DNA from: an uncultured Verrucomicrobiales bacterium
GTDB taxonomy: Bacteria; Verrucomicrobiota; Verrucomicrobiia; Verrucomicrobiales; Akkermansiaceae
NCBI GenBank assembly: GCA_937951675.1
Contig: CALFBI010000010.1
Location: 57,868 to 121,867, forward strand
DNA length: 64,000 nucleotides
Reading direction: 5' to 3'
Positions 7,611-16,756 of the stretch are shown one piece after another. Position numbers and translations under genes: made by a program. How positions within the stretch are numbered: position 1 is the stretch's first letter; each line of letters begins with the position of its first letter. The notes beneath the pieces were generated by a model. The model was not told the DNA's origin and searched no databases. It saw nothing but the letters and a program-made list of their open reading frames with translations.

Positions 7611-8819
7611 ATGAAAATCGCTAAAGATGGGGTTCGTTCTATCGTTCGCATTGGTTATGATGGGCGAGTCATTAAGACCTTTCGCGGCACGAACGCTCGA
7701 GAGCGTTTTACCAATGAGATTGCGGTTTTAGAAGTCCTTGAGGCCCGGGACTGTTCTTATGTTCCCCAATTATTGGACCATGACGATGAGACTATGACAT
7801 TGATCACGACGAATTGTGGTCAGCCAGTGCAGAAGTTATCAGAGAGTAAGACGAAAGAGCTATTTCAAGAACTCGAAGATGAGTTTGGAGTGGTTCATGA
7901 TGACCCGTATGATCGTAATATTACCTATGATGCGAAGCGGGGTAGGTTCTGTGTGATTGATTTTGAGCTGGCCCATATTTTGGGAGAAACAGGGGGAGAG
8001 GATGAAAGGATTCACCGGGACCTCAAATGGGCGGGGGTAAGCCAAATGGGTCGGGGTAAGAAGCAGAATGAAGATCATTTTGCTATTTTTGCTTCCAGTG
8101 GTGGTTGGGCCGCAGAGCTTCCCCGAATCGGAGGAAGAGACTTCGAAGAAGAAGGGATGGTCGTGGCTCTCAGTGACGGAATGGGGGGGCAAAGGGGAGG
8201 TTTTCTCGCGAGTTCTAGTGCGGTTCGGAATATACGTAAGTATTTGCCTGCAAGGATGGGAGATTTCCGGAAAATAGCGGACCCTCTAGGAGTCATGATG
8301 GACGCCGTTAAGAGTTTACATTGGCAAATAAAACAGGCTGGGAAAAAGAACCCGAACCTAGGGAAGATGGGTGCGACTTTGATTTGTGGTTTGTTTTACC
8401 GGGCTCAGTTGCATTTTGCGCATGTAGGGGACAGTCGAATTTACCGTTTTAGGAAAGGTCAGCTGCTCCAATTAACAGAGGATCATAGTATGGTAGGTTA
8501 CTATTTGAGAAATGGAAAATTGACGGAGCGTGAAGCTCGTTCACATCCTCGTCGTAATATTGTAAATCAGGTGATTGCTGCTCATCTCGATAAAATTACT
8601 CCGCAAGTGAACTCGCATCGTGTGATGCAAGGTGATTGGTATCTTTTTTGCTCTGATGGTGTTGTCGACGGTCTGTGGGACCATATGATCGAAGGCGCTT
8701 TTGAGGAAGCCTCTGAAGCAGACCTTTCACCAGAAGAAGTTCTCGAAGGTCTCATGAAGAGGGCTTGTCAGAATGCGGGGAAAGATGACACGACGGCAGT
8801 GGTTCTTAAGGTTTTATAA
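7611..8819 (+). CDS. Minimal kinase-like domain fused to PP2C phosphatase
   Basis: A 402-residue cytoplasmic protein with two domains. Residues 1-130 look like a stripped-down Bud32/RIO-type kinase: a candidate ATP-site Lys22, acidic residues in a following helix, a catalytic-loop motif HDDPYDRN (96-103) and IDFE at 116-119 in place of DFG. Residues 135-402 are a PPM/PP2C phosphatase with the metal-binding Asp set: SDGMGG (188-193), GDSR (273-276), SDGV (348-351) and KDDTT (391-395). PP2C enzymes remove phosphate from Ser/Thr. The kinase half may be active on the same substrates or may be a binding module. It stands alone, with argG convergent downstream. Confidence 0.8.
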   Translation: MKIAKDGVRSIVRIGYDGRVIKTFRGTNARERFTNEIAVLEVLEARDCSYVPQLLDHDDETMTLITTNCGQPVQKLSESKTKELFQELEDEFGVVHDDPYDRNITYDAKRGRFCVIDFELAHILGETGGEDERIHRDLKWAGVSQMGRGKKQNEDHFAIFASSGGWAAELPRIGGRDFEEEGMVVALSDGMGGQRGGFLASSSAVRNIRKYLPARMGDFRKIADPLGVMMDAVKSLHWQIKQAGKKNPNLGKMGATLICGLFYRAQLHFAHVGDSRIYRFRKGQLLQLTEDHSMVGYYLRNGKLTEREARSHPRRNIVNQVIAAHLDKITPQVNSHRVMQGDWYLFCSDGVVDGLWDHMIEGAFEEASEADLSPEEVLEGLMKRACQNAGKDDTTAVVLKVL

Positions 8820-8869
8820 GAGAGTAAAAAGGTTCTCAACTTTTTCGGAAGGAGCGAAGGCTCATTCAC

Positions 8870-8905
8870 AAAAAAACCCGTGATTCCAAATCAGGAATCA
8901 CGGGT
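8870..8905 (-). terminator. Terminator of argG
   Basis: A perfect 12-bp stem (ACCCGTGATTCC at 8876-8887, complement at 8894-8905) with a 6-base loop. Reading the minus strand it is followed by seven T. It lies about 40 bases beyond the argG stop and faces the end of the kinase-PP2C gene. Confidence 0.88.
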
Positions 8906-8943
8906 GGAAATGTTTTTCTCTCAGCTAGAAAGGGGGGGGCTCT

Positions 8944-10227
8944 TTACTGCTTTTGGCGTGCATTTGCTTTGAGGCGGAGGCCGTTCAAGGCAATAAAACC
9001 TGTGGCATCATCTTGATTATAAGCCTCTTCTGCTCCGCCTTCCATTGTAGCGACGTCTTCGTCGTAGAGAGAATAAGGAGAACGACGACCTGCGCAGATC
9101 ACGTTTCCTTTATAGAGCTTCAGTCTGACTTCACCGGTAACAGTGTCTTGGGTGTGGTCGACGAGAGCTTGGATCGCTTCTCTTTCCGGTGCGAACCAAA
9201 AACCATTGTAGACCAGTTGAGCGTATTTTGGAATCAAGCTATCGCGCACGTGTTGAGCTTCTCTGTCAATGGTAAGGGTTTCAAGGTCACGGTGAGCTTC
9301 AAGAAGGATAGTTCCACCTGGAGTTTCATAAATGCCACGTGATTTCATTCCGACGAAGCGGTTTTCGACAAGGTCGACTCGCCCGATTCCGTGTTTTCCG
9401 CCGAGGAAGTTAAGGACACGCATCACTCCGTATGGGTTGAGGAGAGTATAGCCGTCTTTTTCACCGTCTATTTTCACATCGCCAAGCTCTTTGATCACAT
9501 CGGAGAGGGAGTTGGTCTGGAGCCCGATGATGTTTCCTTTTTCGAAAAGAACTTGGAGGTATTCCGGGGTGTCTGGAGCATCCTCTGGAGAGACGGAGAG
9601 GACATACATGTCACGGTCAGCATCGGTGGTTCCGTCATACCATGTGTCTTCGAGGGCTCCTGCTTCAAAGGAGATGTGGAGAAGGTTTCGATCCATGGAA
9701 TAAGGCTTCTTCATAGAAGCTTTAATTGGGATATGATTGGCTTCTGAATATTCGATCATTTCTTTCCGGCCCGGGAAGGTGTCGCGGAATTCTTGATCAC
9801 GCCATGGAGCGATCATTTTAATGTCGGGGGCCAGTGCATTAAGAGCAAGTTCGAAGCGGACTTGGTCGTTTCCTTTTCCTGTGGCTCCGTGTGCGATTGC
9901 ATCGGCGCCTTCCGCGATGGCGACATCGATCATTCCTTTGATGATACAAGGACGAGCAATCGAAGTTCCTAAGAGGTAGCGGCCTTCATAGACGGCGTTT
10001 GCGCGGAACATGGGGAAAATGTAGTTGGAGGCAAAGTCATCTTTGAGGTCTCCAATATAGCATTTAGAAGCCCCTGTTTTAAGCGCTTTTTCTTCAAGGC
10101 CGTCAAGTTCTTCTCCCTGCCCAACATCAGCACAATAGGCAATGATTTCGGCATTATATTTGTCTTTTAGCCACTTGAGGAGAACGGAGGTATCGAGACC
10201 ACCAGAGTATGCGACAACGATTTTCAT
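8944..10227 (-). CDS. argG: Argininosuccinate synthase
   Basis: 427 residues. It joins citrulline and aspartate with ATP to give argininosuccinate, the penultimate step of arginine synthesis. It starts with the N-type ATP pyrophosphatase P-loop SGGLDTS at residues 8-14 and keeps family segments such as [22 protein letters not shown] and YSMDRNLLH. The length is typical of the type with a C-terminal multimerisation helix. No other arg genes are nearby, and a strong terminator follows, so it is transcribed alone. Confidence 0.96.
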   Translation of the reverse strand: MKIVVAYSGGLDTSVLLKWLKDKYNAEIIAYCADVGQGEELDGLEEKALKTGASKCYIGDLKDDFASNYIFPMFRANAVYEGRYLLGTSIARPCIIKGMIDVAIAEGADAIAHGATGKGNDQVRFELALNALAPDIKMIAPWRDQEFRDTFPGRKEMIEYSEANHIPIKASMKKPYSMDRNLLHISFEAGALEDTWYDGTTDADRDMYVLSVSPEDAPDTPEYLQVLFEKGNIIGLQTNSLSDVIKELGDVKIDGEKDGYTLLNPYGVMRVLNFLGGKHGIGRVDLVENRFVGMKSRGIYETPGGTILLEAHRDLETLTIDREAQHVRDSLIPKYAQLVYNGFWFAPEREAIQALVDHTQDTVTGEVRLKLYKGNVICAGRRSPYSLYDEDVATMEGGAEEAYNQDDATGFIALNGLRLKANARQKQ

Positions 10228-10400
10228 GAATTAAAAAGTAAGGTTAATGGTGTGGATTTAAAAGAAGCAATGAAAGCGGGAATATGGAGCGTTCTGAAGA
10301 GGGGAGCAAGCCTCTCTTTCACCTCTTTCTTGGGGAGGGCTTTCAAAGTAGTGATGATGAGCGCTTGCTGATTTGAGGAGGCTTTAGCAGAGTATTGAGT

Positions 10401-11138
10401 ATGGAACTTGGAGCAGAGCAATGGGCCGCGCTGGTAGCGGCGGCTTTGTTCACTGGGTTGTCAAAGGCCGGGTTAAGTGGCTTGAGTTTGATTGGGGTTC
10501 TTTTTTTGGCAGAGGCCTTCGGGATGGCTTCGGTCGGTCTTTTACTTCCGATGCTTATTATAGCGGACTTGGCCGTTTACCCCGCTTACCGAAAGGACGG
10601 AACTTGGGGGGACGCTCTACGACTTCTTCCTCCTGCTTTATTAGGGGTTTTAATAGGATGGTGGTTACTAGGGGTGATTTCAGAAGAAATCGGTCGACCT
10701 GTGATCGGGGGAGTTATTCTGTGCATGCTAGGCTTGCAAGTGATGAAAAAATGGAGCCCAGTTTGTTTTAAGCAGATGAGCGCGCGAGTTTCTTATACTT
10801 GGGTCATTGCAAGCCTAGGAGGAGTGGCTTCGACTCTTGCCAATGCGGCCGGACCATTGATGCAATTATATTTGTTGTCAAAAAATTATGAGAAATTAAG
10901 ATTAATTGGGACGGCAGCGCGCTTTTTCCTGGTTCTTAATTTAGTAAAGCTGCCTCTTCTCGGGCAGCTTGATCTCGTGCACCGAGAAACGCTAAAGCTT
11001 AATGCCTTTATGATTCCAGTCATTTTACTGGGAGTTTGGAGCGGAAGGGGAATCATTAAGAGCCTTTCTCCCAAGGTGTTTGAAATGATCGTGCTCGTTT
11101 TCGCTTCTTTGGCTGCGGCCCGGCTGCTTTTTTTCTAA
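10401..11138 (+). CDS. TauE/SafE-family membrane permease
   Basis: 245 residues from the ATG at 10401; a TTG two codons earlier is in frame but less likely. The protein is almost entirely hydrophobic with about 7-8 membrane spans and has the family's duplicated look: an early FTGLSKAGLSG segment and a later matching LGGVASTLANAAGP segment. TauE/SafE proteins are thought to move sulfite or other small sulfur or organic anions across the inner membrane. The substrate here is not deducible. It diverges from argG and is followed after 56 bases by gspG; I see no terminator between them. Confidence 0.82.
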   Translation: MELGAEQWAALVAAALFTGLSKAGLSGLSLIGVLFLAEAFGMASVGLLLPMLIIADLAVYPAYRKDGTWGDALRLLPPALLGVLIGWWLLGVISEEIGRPVIGGVILCMLGLQVMKKWSPVCFKQMSARVSYTWVIASLGGVASTLANAAGPLMQLYLLSKNYEKLRLIGTAARFFLVLNLVKLPLLGQLDLVHRETLKLNAFMIPVILLGVWSGRGIIKSLSPKVFEMIVLVFASLAAARLLFF

Positions 11139-11194
11139 AAAGGGGACAAAAAAGGGCTCGCGGGGCGCTTGAGTTCATATTACCTCTTTTAGAT

Positions 11195-11620
11195 ATGCAG
11201 AAACAAGTTACGCACCATATATTACGCCGAGGATTCACCTTGATTGAGATGATGATGGTCCTTGGGATCATTGCTTTAATAATGACTTTGGCCTTAAGAG
11301 CAATTGGAGGAGCGAAAGGCACTGCTAATCTTACCCAGGCTGATATCCAGATGAAGCAGATTTCGGGAGCCATGAATGGCTACAAAATGCACAGCGGCAC
11401 TGGCTATCCAACCACAGCTCAGGGTTTAGAAGCCCTTGTGACGCGGCCGAGTTCAAGTCCTTCTCCGAAGCGCTGGACGAAGCAGCTAGAGGAGGTCCCA
11501 AAAGACCCTTGGGATAATGAATTACGCTATAAGCGAGAAGGTTCTGGGTTTTTCCTGCAAAGTGCAGGTGAAGACGAGATTTTTGATACCGAAGATGATT
11601 TAAAAGAAATGTATAAATAA
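11195..11620 (+). CDS. gspG: Type II secretion major pseudopilin GspG
   Basis: 141 residues. The type IV prepilin signal RRGFTLIE is cut after Gly13, leaving Phe14 and the conserved Glu18 at position +5, followed by a hydrophobic helix. The globular part carries GspG signatures YPTTAQGLEALVTRP and DPWDNELRYK, and a C-terminal acidic DTEDD segment that binds Ca2+ in characterised GspG. It forms the shaft of the periplasmic pseudopilus. It is the first gene of a tightly packed operon running to the secretin at 19042. Confidence 0.95.
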   Translation: MQKQVTHHILRRGFTLIEMMMVLGIIALIMTLALRAIGGAKGTANLTQADIQMKQISGAMNGYKMHSGTGYPTTAQGLEALVTRPSSSPSPKRWTKQLEEVPKDPWDNELRYKREGSGFFLQSAGEDEIFDTEDDLKEMYK

Positions 11621-11646
11621 ATGTTTTGACCTCTAGAACAGCCATC

Positions 11647-12201
11647 ATGGTGAGAGGTTCTTCTCGCGGATACACTCTCATTGAAATTATGATTGTGCTG
11701 GGGTTAATTCTACTTGTTTTTACAGCTTCTCTAGTCAGTTTAAATACGGTAGATGCTGAAAAACGTATGCGAGAGGTGATCAGTCCCTTTGATCGTTTAT
11801 CGCAGTCAGCTCGAGCTCTCGCTAAACAGAATCAAAAGGTCTATCAATTGGTCATCACTCAGGAGTCACTCCAGTTACAGGCTCTTGATTTTGAGAAAGA
11901 GTCAGAAAAGCGAGTGCTGTTGACAGAAGCGGCTCTTTCAGAGTTGGGTGAGCTCGTAGATGAGAAGCACCTATTCCCCTCTAAAGAAGAATTTCAGTTT
12001 GAGATTTTGCGCTGGGGAGAAACGATTTGGGAACCCTTAGGGAAGGAATCCAAGCATGTGTTGAGGTTTGACCCTACAGGTTTGTGCGAACCTATTGGGG
12101 TAAAGGTCGTTTCGGGTAAGAGCTGGATACAGCAACAGGTGCACCCTCTGACGGCGCGTTTCGACCCGAATGAAGAACGTTTTTCAATTGAAGCTGAATG
12201 A
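11647..12201 (+). CDS. Type II secretion minor pseudopilin, GspH-like
   Basis: 184 residues from the ATG at 11647; an in-frame TTG at 11626 would add seven residues before the prepilin signal. The N-terminus SSRGYTLIEIM is a prepilin cleavage site (Gly8/Tyr9, Glu13 at +5) followed by a hydrophobic helix. The remainder is a globular domain without a recognised family. Position between gspG and a gspI-like gene argues for GspH. Its stop overlaps the next start by four bases (ATGA), implying translational coupling. Confidence 0.78.
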   Translation: MVRGSSRGYTLIEIMIVLGLILLVFTASLVSLNTVDAEKRMREVISPFDRLSQSARALAKQNQKVYQLVITQESLQLQALDFEKESEKRVLLTEAALSELGELVDEKHLFPSKEEFQFEILRWGETIWEPLGKESKHVLRFDPTGLCEPIGVKVVSGKSWIQQQVHPLTARFDPNEERFSIEAE

Positions 12202-12608
12202 GACAGAATAGTTACCAAAAAGCAAAGCGTGGATTTCTCTTAATGGAGATCATGATTGCGATTGGTGCCTTTGCGATTGTGGCGGTCGCTTTAGTGAGCT
12301 TGCTCAATCAAGTCGTCAATTTATCGATCGAGAGTCGCGAGACAGCTGCCATTCAACGAGTGGTTCAGAGTGAACTTATCAGTGCGATGACGATGCCCAA
12401 TCTTGAAGAAGGGGAAACTTCTCGTCAAATTGAAGAAAGGGAAATCGAGCTCACCACTCTCATTGCTCCTTTGGAGTTAGAAAATGAAGAAGGGGAAGCC
12501 ATTCTAAGTCTTTTTGAAGTGACGGTGACAGCGCGGTGGTTGCAGGATGGAGAGAGGCAAGAAGTGGAGGCTTCTTCTTGGCGTAACTTGAGGATGTATC
12601 AAGAATGA
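12198..12608 (+). CDS. Type II secretion minor pseudopilin, GspI-like
   Basis: 136 residues. The N-terminus KRGFLLMEIMIAIGAFAIVAV is a prepilin signal (Gly12/Phe13, Glu17 at +5). The small globular domain with a Trp near the end (WRNLRMY) is the size expected of GspI. GspI forms the pseudopilus tip with GspJ and GspK. Starts and stops overlap by four bases on both sides (ATGA at 12198 and at 12605). Confidence 0.78.
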   Translation: MRQNSYQKAKRGFLLMEIMIAIGAFAIVAVALVSLLNQVVNLSIESRETAAIQRVVQSELISAMTMPNLEEGETSRQIEEREIELTTLIAPLELENEEGEAILSLFEVTVTARWLQDGERQEVEASSWRNLRMYQE

Positions 12609-13288
12609 GGAAGAGAGTTGATAACGTTTTTATCTGCCGAGGCTTCTCTTTGTTAGAAGTGATGGTCTCGATGCTTCTTCTTGCGATGTTGATGACCATG
12701 ATTTTTTCTATTTCGAAGAGCTGTCTTGGCGTTTCGCGAGATGTAAGAGAGGTTCAAAATGAGAGCGCAAAACAAGAAGCCTTGATCCATTTTTTCCGCG
12801 ATCATTTTCTAAATCTTCCAGGGAATGCTCGATTAGATTTACAAGTTGAAGATACTGCGACTCATTACCTTTCGAATTTGGTGGTCGAAGGCGTCCCGAC
12901 CGCATTCTCCTTTGGAAGTCGTCCGATGACGGCAGAAGCGGTCGAATTTGTAACGGTTTTACGGCGCGATAAGTTTCTCGATATTGTGATGCGTTACTAT
13001 GATGAGCCTTTGCTTGACCCAACCGGGAAACGGAAAGAGGGGTTAAAGCCGAGCCGAGAGCTGACTTTGTATGAAAAAGTTTTGACCTTTGAATGGGAGG
13101 CTCTTGATGGCCGTGTATTAGAATGGCAGTATGATTGGACGGTGCCGACGCGGCAGCCTTTTCAGCTGAAGCTAAAAATGAAGTTTACTCCCCAAGATGT
13201 GTTGCAAGAACAGGTCTTTTTTATTCCTCCTAAGGAGAATCCAGAAACTTTTGTTAACCGTTCGATTTCAGCTTCAGGTAGCCCTTAA
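12605..13288 (+). CDS. Type II secretion minor pseudopilin, GspJ-like
   Basis: 227 residues. Prepilin signal CRGFSLLEVMVSMLLLAML (Gly13/Phe14, Glu18). The size and the order I-J-K fit GspJ, a pseudopilus tip component. The frame stays open after the TAA at 13286: 22 further sense codons, encoding a Ser/Thr/Gly/Ala- and acid-rich tail, run to a second TAA at 13355-13357. This could mark a recent nonsense mutation or a read-through tail. The gap to gspK (83 bases) is the only sizeable one in the operon and is nearly filled by this tail. Confidence 0.78.
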   Translation: MRKRVDNVFICRGFSLLEVMVSMLLLAMLMTMIFSISKSCLGVSRDVREVQNESAKQEALIHFFRDHFLNLPGNARLDLQVEDTATHYLSNLVVEGVPTAFSFGSRPMTAEAVEFVTVLRRDKFLDIVMRYYDEPLLDPTGKRKEGLKPSRELTLYEKVLTFEWEALDGRVLEWQYDWTVPTRQPFQLKLKMKFTPQDVLQEQVFFIPPKENPETFVNRSISASGSP

Positions 13289-13371
13289 AATAATTCTAGC
13301 ACGGCTCCTACCGGAGGTTCTGAATTTGATGAGGTTCCCGATGCTCAGGCTCCATAAAACTTCCATTTACC

Positions 13372-14340
13372 ATGCAATATCCATCACAGAATAGACTGCC
13401 TTTAAAAGGAAGCGCTCTTGTTGCGGTGTTTTGGTTTCTTGCAGTTTTAAGTCTCGCGATTATCGCGGCGATGAAGCTAGTTCAGCATGACGTTGGAGTG
13501 ACGACGATCGAATCGCAAGCGATGGCCGCTCTTCTAGAGGCCGAAAAAGGGGTTGCGATAGCAGCCAGTCAAGAAGTCGAGTCTGGCGACCCTATTTTAT
13601 CTTCAAAAAAGAGTGAAGAAAGTGGCTTTACCGAGGGTGATGATTCTCAGGGGTATGAAGCTGTCGTGACTTCCGAAAGTAAGAAATTCAACATCAATAC
13701 CATTTTAACAAATGGGGATATGAGGCTTCTTTGGTCCATTTTCATTGAGATGGGGCTTGAACTGCAGGATGCGGAAGAGCTGTCTGATTGTTTGATTGAT
13801 TGGATAGACGCTAATGATTTAACGCAAAATAAGGGAGCCGAGCTCGCTTATTATGAGGGTAAAGGTCGGTTAAACCAGCCCTTTAACCGACCTTTCTACC
13901 ATCTTGATGAAATGGCTTTAGTGAAAAAAATGGATCTTTTAGAGAAATCGGAACCTGCTTGGAGAGAGTGGTTTACGGTTTGGACTGATGGTAGGGTTAA
14001 TGTCAATGAGGCGGAGCCAGAAATTTTAGCTCAGGCGGCGGAAATAAGTATTGAGGAGGCTCGCACCGTGGTGGAGCAGATTAAGGGACCAGACGAGGAA
14101 CGTTATACAGAAGATGATGTTGAGTTCCAATCAGCTACCGAGTTTGCGGATGAAGTCGGATTAAGTGACCTTGAACGCGAGATTGTGCTTCCAAGACTGG
14201 GCACGAATGATCAAATTAATAGGGTTGAAAGCACAGGTTGGTCGTATGGAGCAAAACGTAAAATCGTTTTAGTCATTTCTGGTTTAAAGAGTCAGCGGCC
14301 TAAAATCCTAGAGCGATCAATCGAACCAGTTCATGAGTAA
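13372..14340 (+). CDS. gspK: Type II secretion minor pseudopilin GspK
   Basis: 322 residues, much larger than the other pseudopilins, as expected for GspK. The prepilin-like N-terminus PLKGSALVAVFWFLAV is cut after Gly13, and +5 is Ala rather than Glu; lack of Glu5 is a known GspK trait. The body contains the GspK segment KKFNINTILTNGD and a helical domain with SDCLIDWIDAND, typical of the saposin-like insert. GspK caps the pseudopilus tip. Its end overlaps the next gene by eight bases (ATGAGTAA). Confidence 0.88.
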   Translation: MQYPSQNRLPLKGSALVAVFWFLAVLSLAIIAAMKLVQHDVGVTTIESQAMAALLEAEKGVAIAASQEVESGDPILSSKKSEESGFTEGDDSQGYEAVVTSESKKFNINTILTNGDMRLLWSIFIEMGLELQDAEELSDCLIDWIDANDLTQNKGAELAYYEGKGRLNQPFNRPFYHLDEMALVKKMDLLEKSEPAWREWFTVWTDGRVNVNEAEPEILAQAAEISIEEARTVVEQIKGPDEERYTEDDVEFQSATEFADEVGLSDLEREIVLPRLGTNDQINRVESTGWSYGAKRKIVLVISGLKSQRPKILERSIEPVHE

Positions 14341-15622
14341 AAAGATACAACATTCTCTAATGTTCCCAGGCCCCCATCAGTGGGAGCTCTGGTCTTTGGA
14401 GAACGGGGAGTTTTCTTTGCTCCGTGAAGATTTGGGGAAGAAAGCCGGAGCGGAAAAGTGGACGACTTCGGGGCCGCTTTATATGGCTTTGCCCCTAGCG
14501 TTGTTGACGACGATGCCTTTTATCACGCCGACAAAAGATGAATCGGTGCTTGAGGATATTGCTCAACTTCATGTTGAAAAATTAGGGATGAAGCCGGATT
14601 CTCAATATGGAAGCCTTTTTGATTGGAGGTGGATGGATTCGAGCGCGCAAGGCTCTCTTCTTTTTACTTCGGTCCTCCACCCCTTGGAGGCAGAAGATCT
14701 TCCTCAAAAGAGCCCGAAGCAATTTGATTCGGCAGCGAGATGCCTCCCTCTCCCAGTCAATGCGGTGACGATTTGGAAAGAGCTTGGGAAATATGTTTTT
14801 GCGGTCACGAGGGGAGAGGAGCTTCTATTCACTCAATGTTTGACCTCTCAGGAAGTGGGGGCGGTGATGGCGCAAGAAATTCAACTGAGCTTGATGCATT
14901 TAGAGCATCAAGGACTTCTTGGGGATTCTTCCCTAAAATGGATTTATTGGGAATCAGAAAATGGTGAGTTGAGTGCTTCTCAGATTCAAACTCTGCAGGA
15001 AGCCTCAAGATTGTTTTCAACTCAAACGAAGCCGCAGCCATTATTGCCAGAGACTTGGAGCATGTTTTTACCAGCTGATGTCGAAGCAGAGCGAACGCAG
15101 CGCCAGAAAAAAAAGCAGACAGTCCGCATGTTTAGCTTATTGGCTCTTCTTTACTTCGCTACGGTAGCTTATTTTGGCTATGAATTATGGAGTGCTCGTG
15201 CCGCTGCTCAGGAAGCAACGAAGGAGTATGAATCTTTAGAACCAGAAGCGGTGGCACTTCAAATCCATAATCAAGAATGGTCTGAGCTTTTGCCTCTCGT
15301 CGAAAAAGAACATAACCCCTTAGAGCTTCTTTACCGTTGTTCCCGTGCTTTACCGCAGCGGGGAATTCGCCTCAAGGATGCTCATACCATTAACCAACTC
15401 CAAGTCGGTGAAGACGGGAGCCAGAGAGTGATCCGGACGATCACCCTGAAGGGCGAAGCGGAAGACTTCGGGACCGTAACAGCATTTAATAAAAAGTTAG
15501 AAAATAACCCGTTATTGTCAGTTTATCAGTGGGAAAAAACAAATCCTATCGAAGGAAAAGACGGGCGGTGGGGGTTTCTCATGAATGCGGTTTTCAAAGA
15601 AGGGAAAGGAGCCAATGAGTAA
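14333..15622 (+). CDS. GspL-like inner-membrane assembly protein
   Basis: 429 residues. A long N-terminal cytoplasmic part (about 1-260) of actin-like-fold size, one membrane span at about 262-283 (LALLYFATVAYFGYELW), a coiled stretch (AAAQEATKEYESLEPEAV) and a small periplasmic domain. This is the architecture of GspL, or of PilM and PilN fused. It would link the cytoplasmic ATPase to the periplasm. Sequence similarity is not obvious by eye, so the call rests on layout and operon position. It overlaps both neighbours with ATGAGTAA. Confidence 0.65.
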   Translation: MSKKIQHSLMFPGPHQWELWSLENGEFSLLREDLGKKAGAEKWTTSGPLYMALPLALLTTMPFITPTKDESVLEDIAQLHVEKLGMKPDSQYGSLFDWRWMDSSAQGSLLFTSVLHPLEAEDLPQKSPKQFDSAARCLPLPVNAVTIWKELGKYVFAVTRGEELLFTQCLTSQEVGAVMAQEIQLSLMHLEHQGLLGDSSLKWIYWESENGELSASQIQTLQEASRLFSTQTKPQPLLPETWSMFLPADVEAERTQRQKKKQTVRMFSLLALLYFATVAYFGYELWSARAAAQEATKEYESLEPEAVALQIHNQEWSELLPLVEKEHNPLELLYRCSRALPQRGIRLKDAHTINQLQVGEDGSQRVIRTITLKGEAEDFGTVTAFNKKLENNPLLSVYQWEKTNPIEGKDGRWGFLMNAVFKEGKGANE

Positions 15623-16178
15623 TCGCGAAAAAAAAATGTTAGGAGTTCTTCTCCTGATGGCTTTCATTTTGGGGAATTACTTTCTATACGAGAGTGTTTA
15701 CCAGAAATGGTTGAAGAAGTATCAAGCTCAGACGGAGTTCGCGTCGAAAAACACGGAGCTCGCTTCACAGGCCCCTAAAAATCAAAATGAGATCGACTGG
15801 CTTCAAGGGAATCAAAAGCCTAGCGAAGATGTTTATTCAAAACGAATTAGTTTGAATAAGTATGTGGAAAGTAGTTTGAGTCGATTTGGGCTACAGAGGG
15901 TCGGTAAGCTGACTTTGCTCAATGACGTCACTCATGTCGCTCTAGCGTATCATCGAGTGCGAGTTCAGCTTAAAGTCGTAGGAGGTGAAAAAGCTGTCTA
16001 TGGATGGGTTAATGATATCCATAATCCTAAAGAGTTTCGTGGAGTGACCTCTTTGAAGGTGATCCCAGATGGCAAGGACGAAACAAAAGTCAATGCGATC
16101 ATCGTCGTGGAAGAGTGGTTTAAGCCACTTTCTCCGGAAGAGCTTGAATCTCAAACAGAAGATCTTAATTCGAAATGA
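15615..16178 (+). CDS. GspM/PilO-like inner-membrane assembly protein
   Basis: 187 residues from the ATG at 15615, which overlaps the previous stop; a start 10 codons earlier is open but would lie deeper inside gspL. One membrane span (about 8-26, LLLMAFILGNYFLYES), a short coiled coil, then a periplasmic ferredoxin-like-size domain with the strand-rich HRVRVQLKVVG region. The layout and position after gspL match GspM/PilO, which pairs with GspL in the inner-membrane platform. Confidence 0.65.
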   Translation: MSNREKKMLGVLLLMAFILGNYFLYESVYQKWLKKYQAQTEFASKNTELASQAPKNQNEIDWLQGNQKPSEDVYSKRISLNKYVESSLSRFGLQRVGKLTLLNDVTHVALAYHRVRVQLKVVGGEKAVYGWVNDIHNPKEFRGVTSLKVIPDGKDETKVNAIIVVEEWFKPLSPEELESQTEDLNSK

Positions 16179-16747
16179 AAATAAAACGAGTTATAGGGGG
16201 TGTTTTAGCCGCCAGTTTTTTCCCTCTCTTTGCTCAAGAAGAGGGGGTGAAAGTTGATTATGAAACGGCTCGTTACCGCTCTCTTTGGACGAGTTCACCT
16301 TTCACTTTGAAGCCTAAGAGGCCTCAGGAGGTGGCAGAGAAAAGCCCGCTCGAAGATTGGTCGCTTGCAGGAGTAAGCCGTTTTCCAGATGGGTATTTCG
16401 TGACGCTCATTAATAAAAAGAAGAGAGAAGAGCGCATTCGAATTCTGCCTGGGATTAAAAACATGGAAGGTTTTAAAGTAGTGGAAGTGCAACAGAATGC
16501 TTCCGACTTCATGAAGACTCGAGTAAGAATTGATGCTAAAGGGACGATAGGCTGGGTGACATACGATCCAGAAATAATCAAACTGCAATCAAAGTCGGTT
16601 GTAACTAGGCCATCTCATCGCAGCCCTAAAACCACAGCGCCTCGTTCCAATAATCAGAGGAAGGTAACACCTCCCGCAGAAAAGGTTAATACAAACAATA
16701 AGCCTCGGAGGCCTCGACGACGTGTGCTTCCTAAACCCGCTCAATAA
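16175..16747 (+). CDS. Exported GspC/PilP-like protein of the T2SS operon
   Basis: 190 residues with a signal peptide or short anchor (about 1-20, ending SFFPLFAQ). Residues about 55-125 form a small beta domain (LEDWSLAGVSRFPDGYFVTL to GWVTYDPE) comparable in size and place to the homology region of GspC or to PilP, which contacts the secretin N0 domain. The C-terminal 60 residues are low-complexity, Pro/Arg/Asn/Lys-rich and probably disordered. It overlaps the previous stop by four bases and lies ten bases before the secretin gene. The GspC/PilP role is inference from context. Confidence 0.55.
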   Translation: MKIKRVIGGVLAASFFPLFAQEEGVKVDYETARYRSLWTSSPFTLKPKRPQEVAEKSPLEDWSLAGVSRFPDGYFVTLINKKKREERIRILPGIKNMEGFKVVEVQQNASDFMKTRVRIDAKGTIGWVTYDPEIIKLQSKSVVTRPSHRSPKTTAPRSNNQRKVTPPAEKVNTNNKPRRPRRRVLPKPAQ

Positions 16748-16756
16748 ATTTTCATT

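Noticed and set aside
10224..10421. A 65-codon frame on the minus strand upstream of argG
   Set aside because: It overlaps the argG start region and the permease start, has no recognisable domain and no ribosome-binding site.
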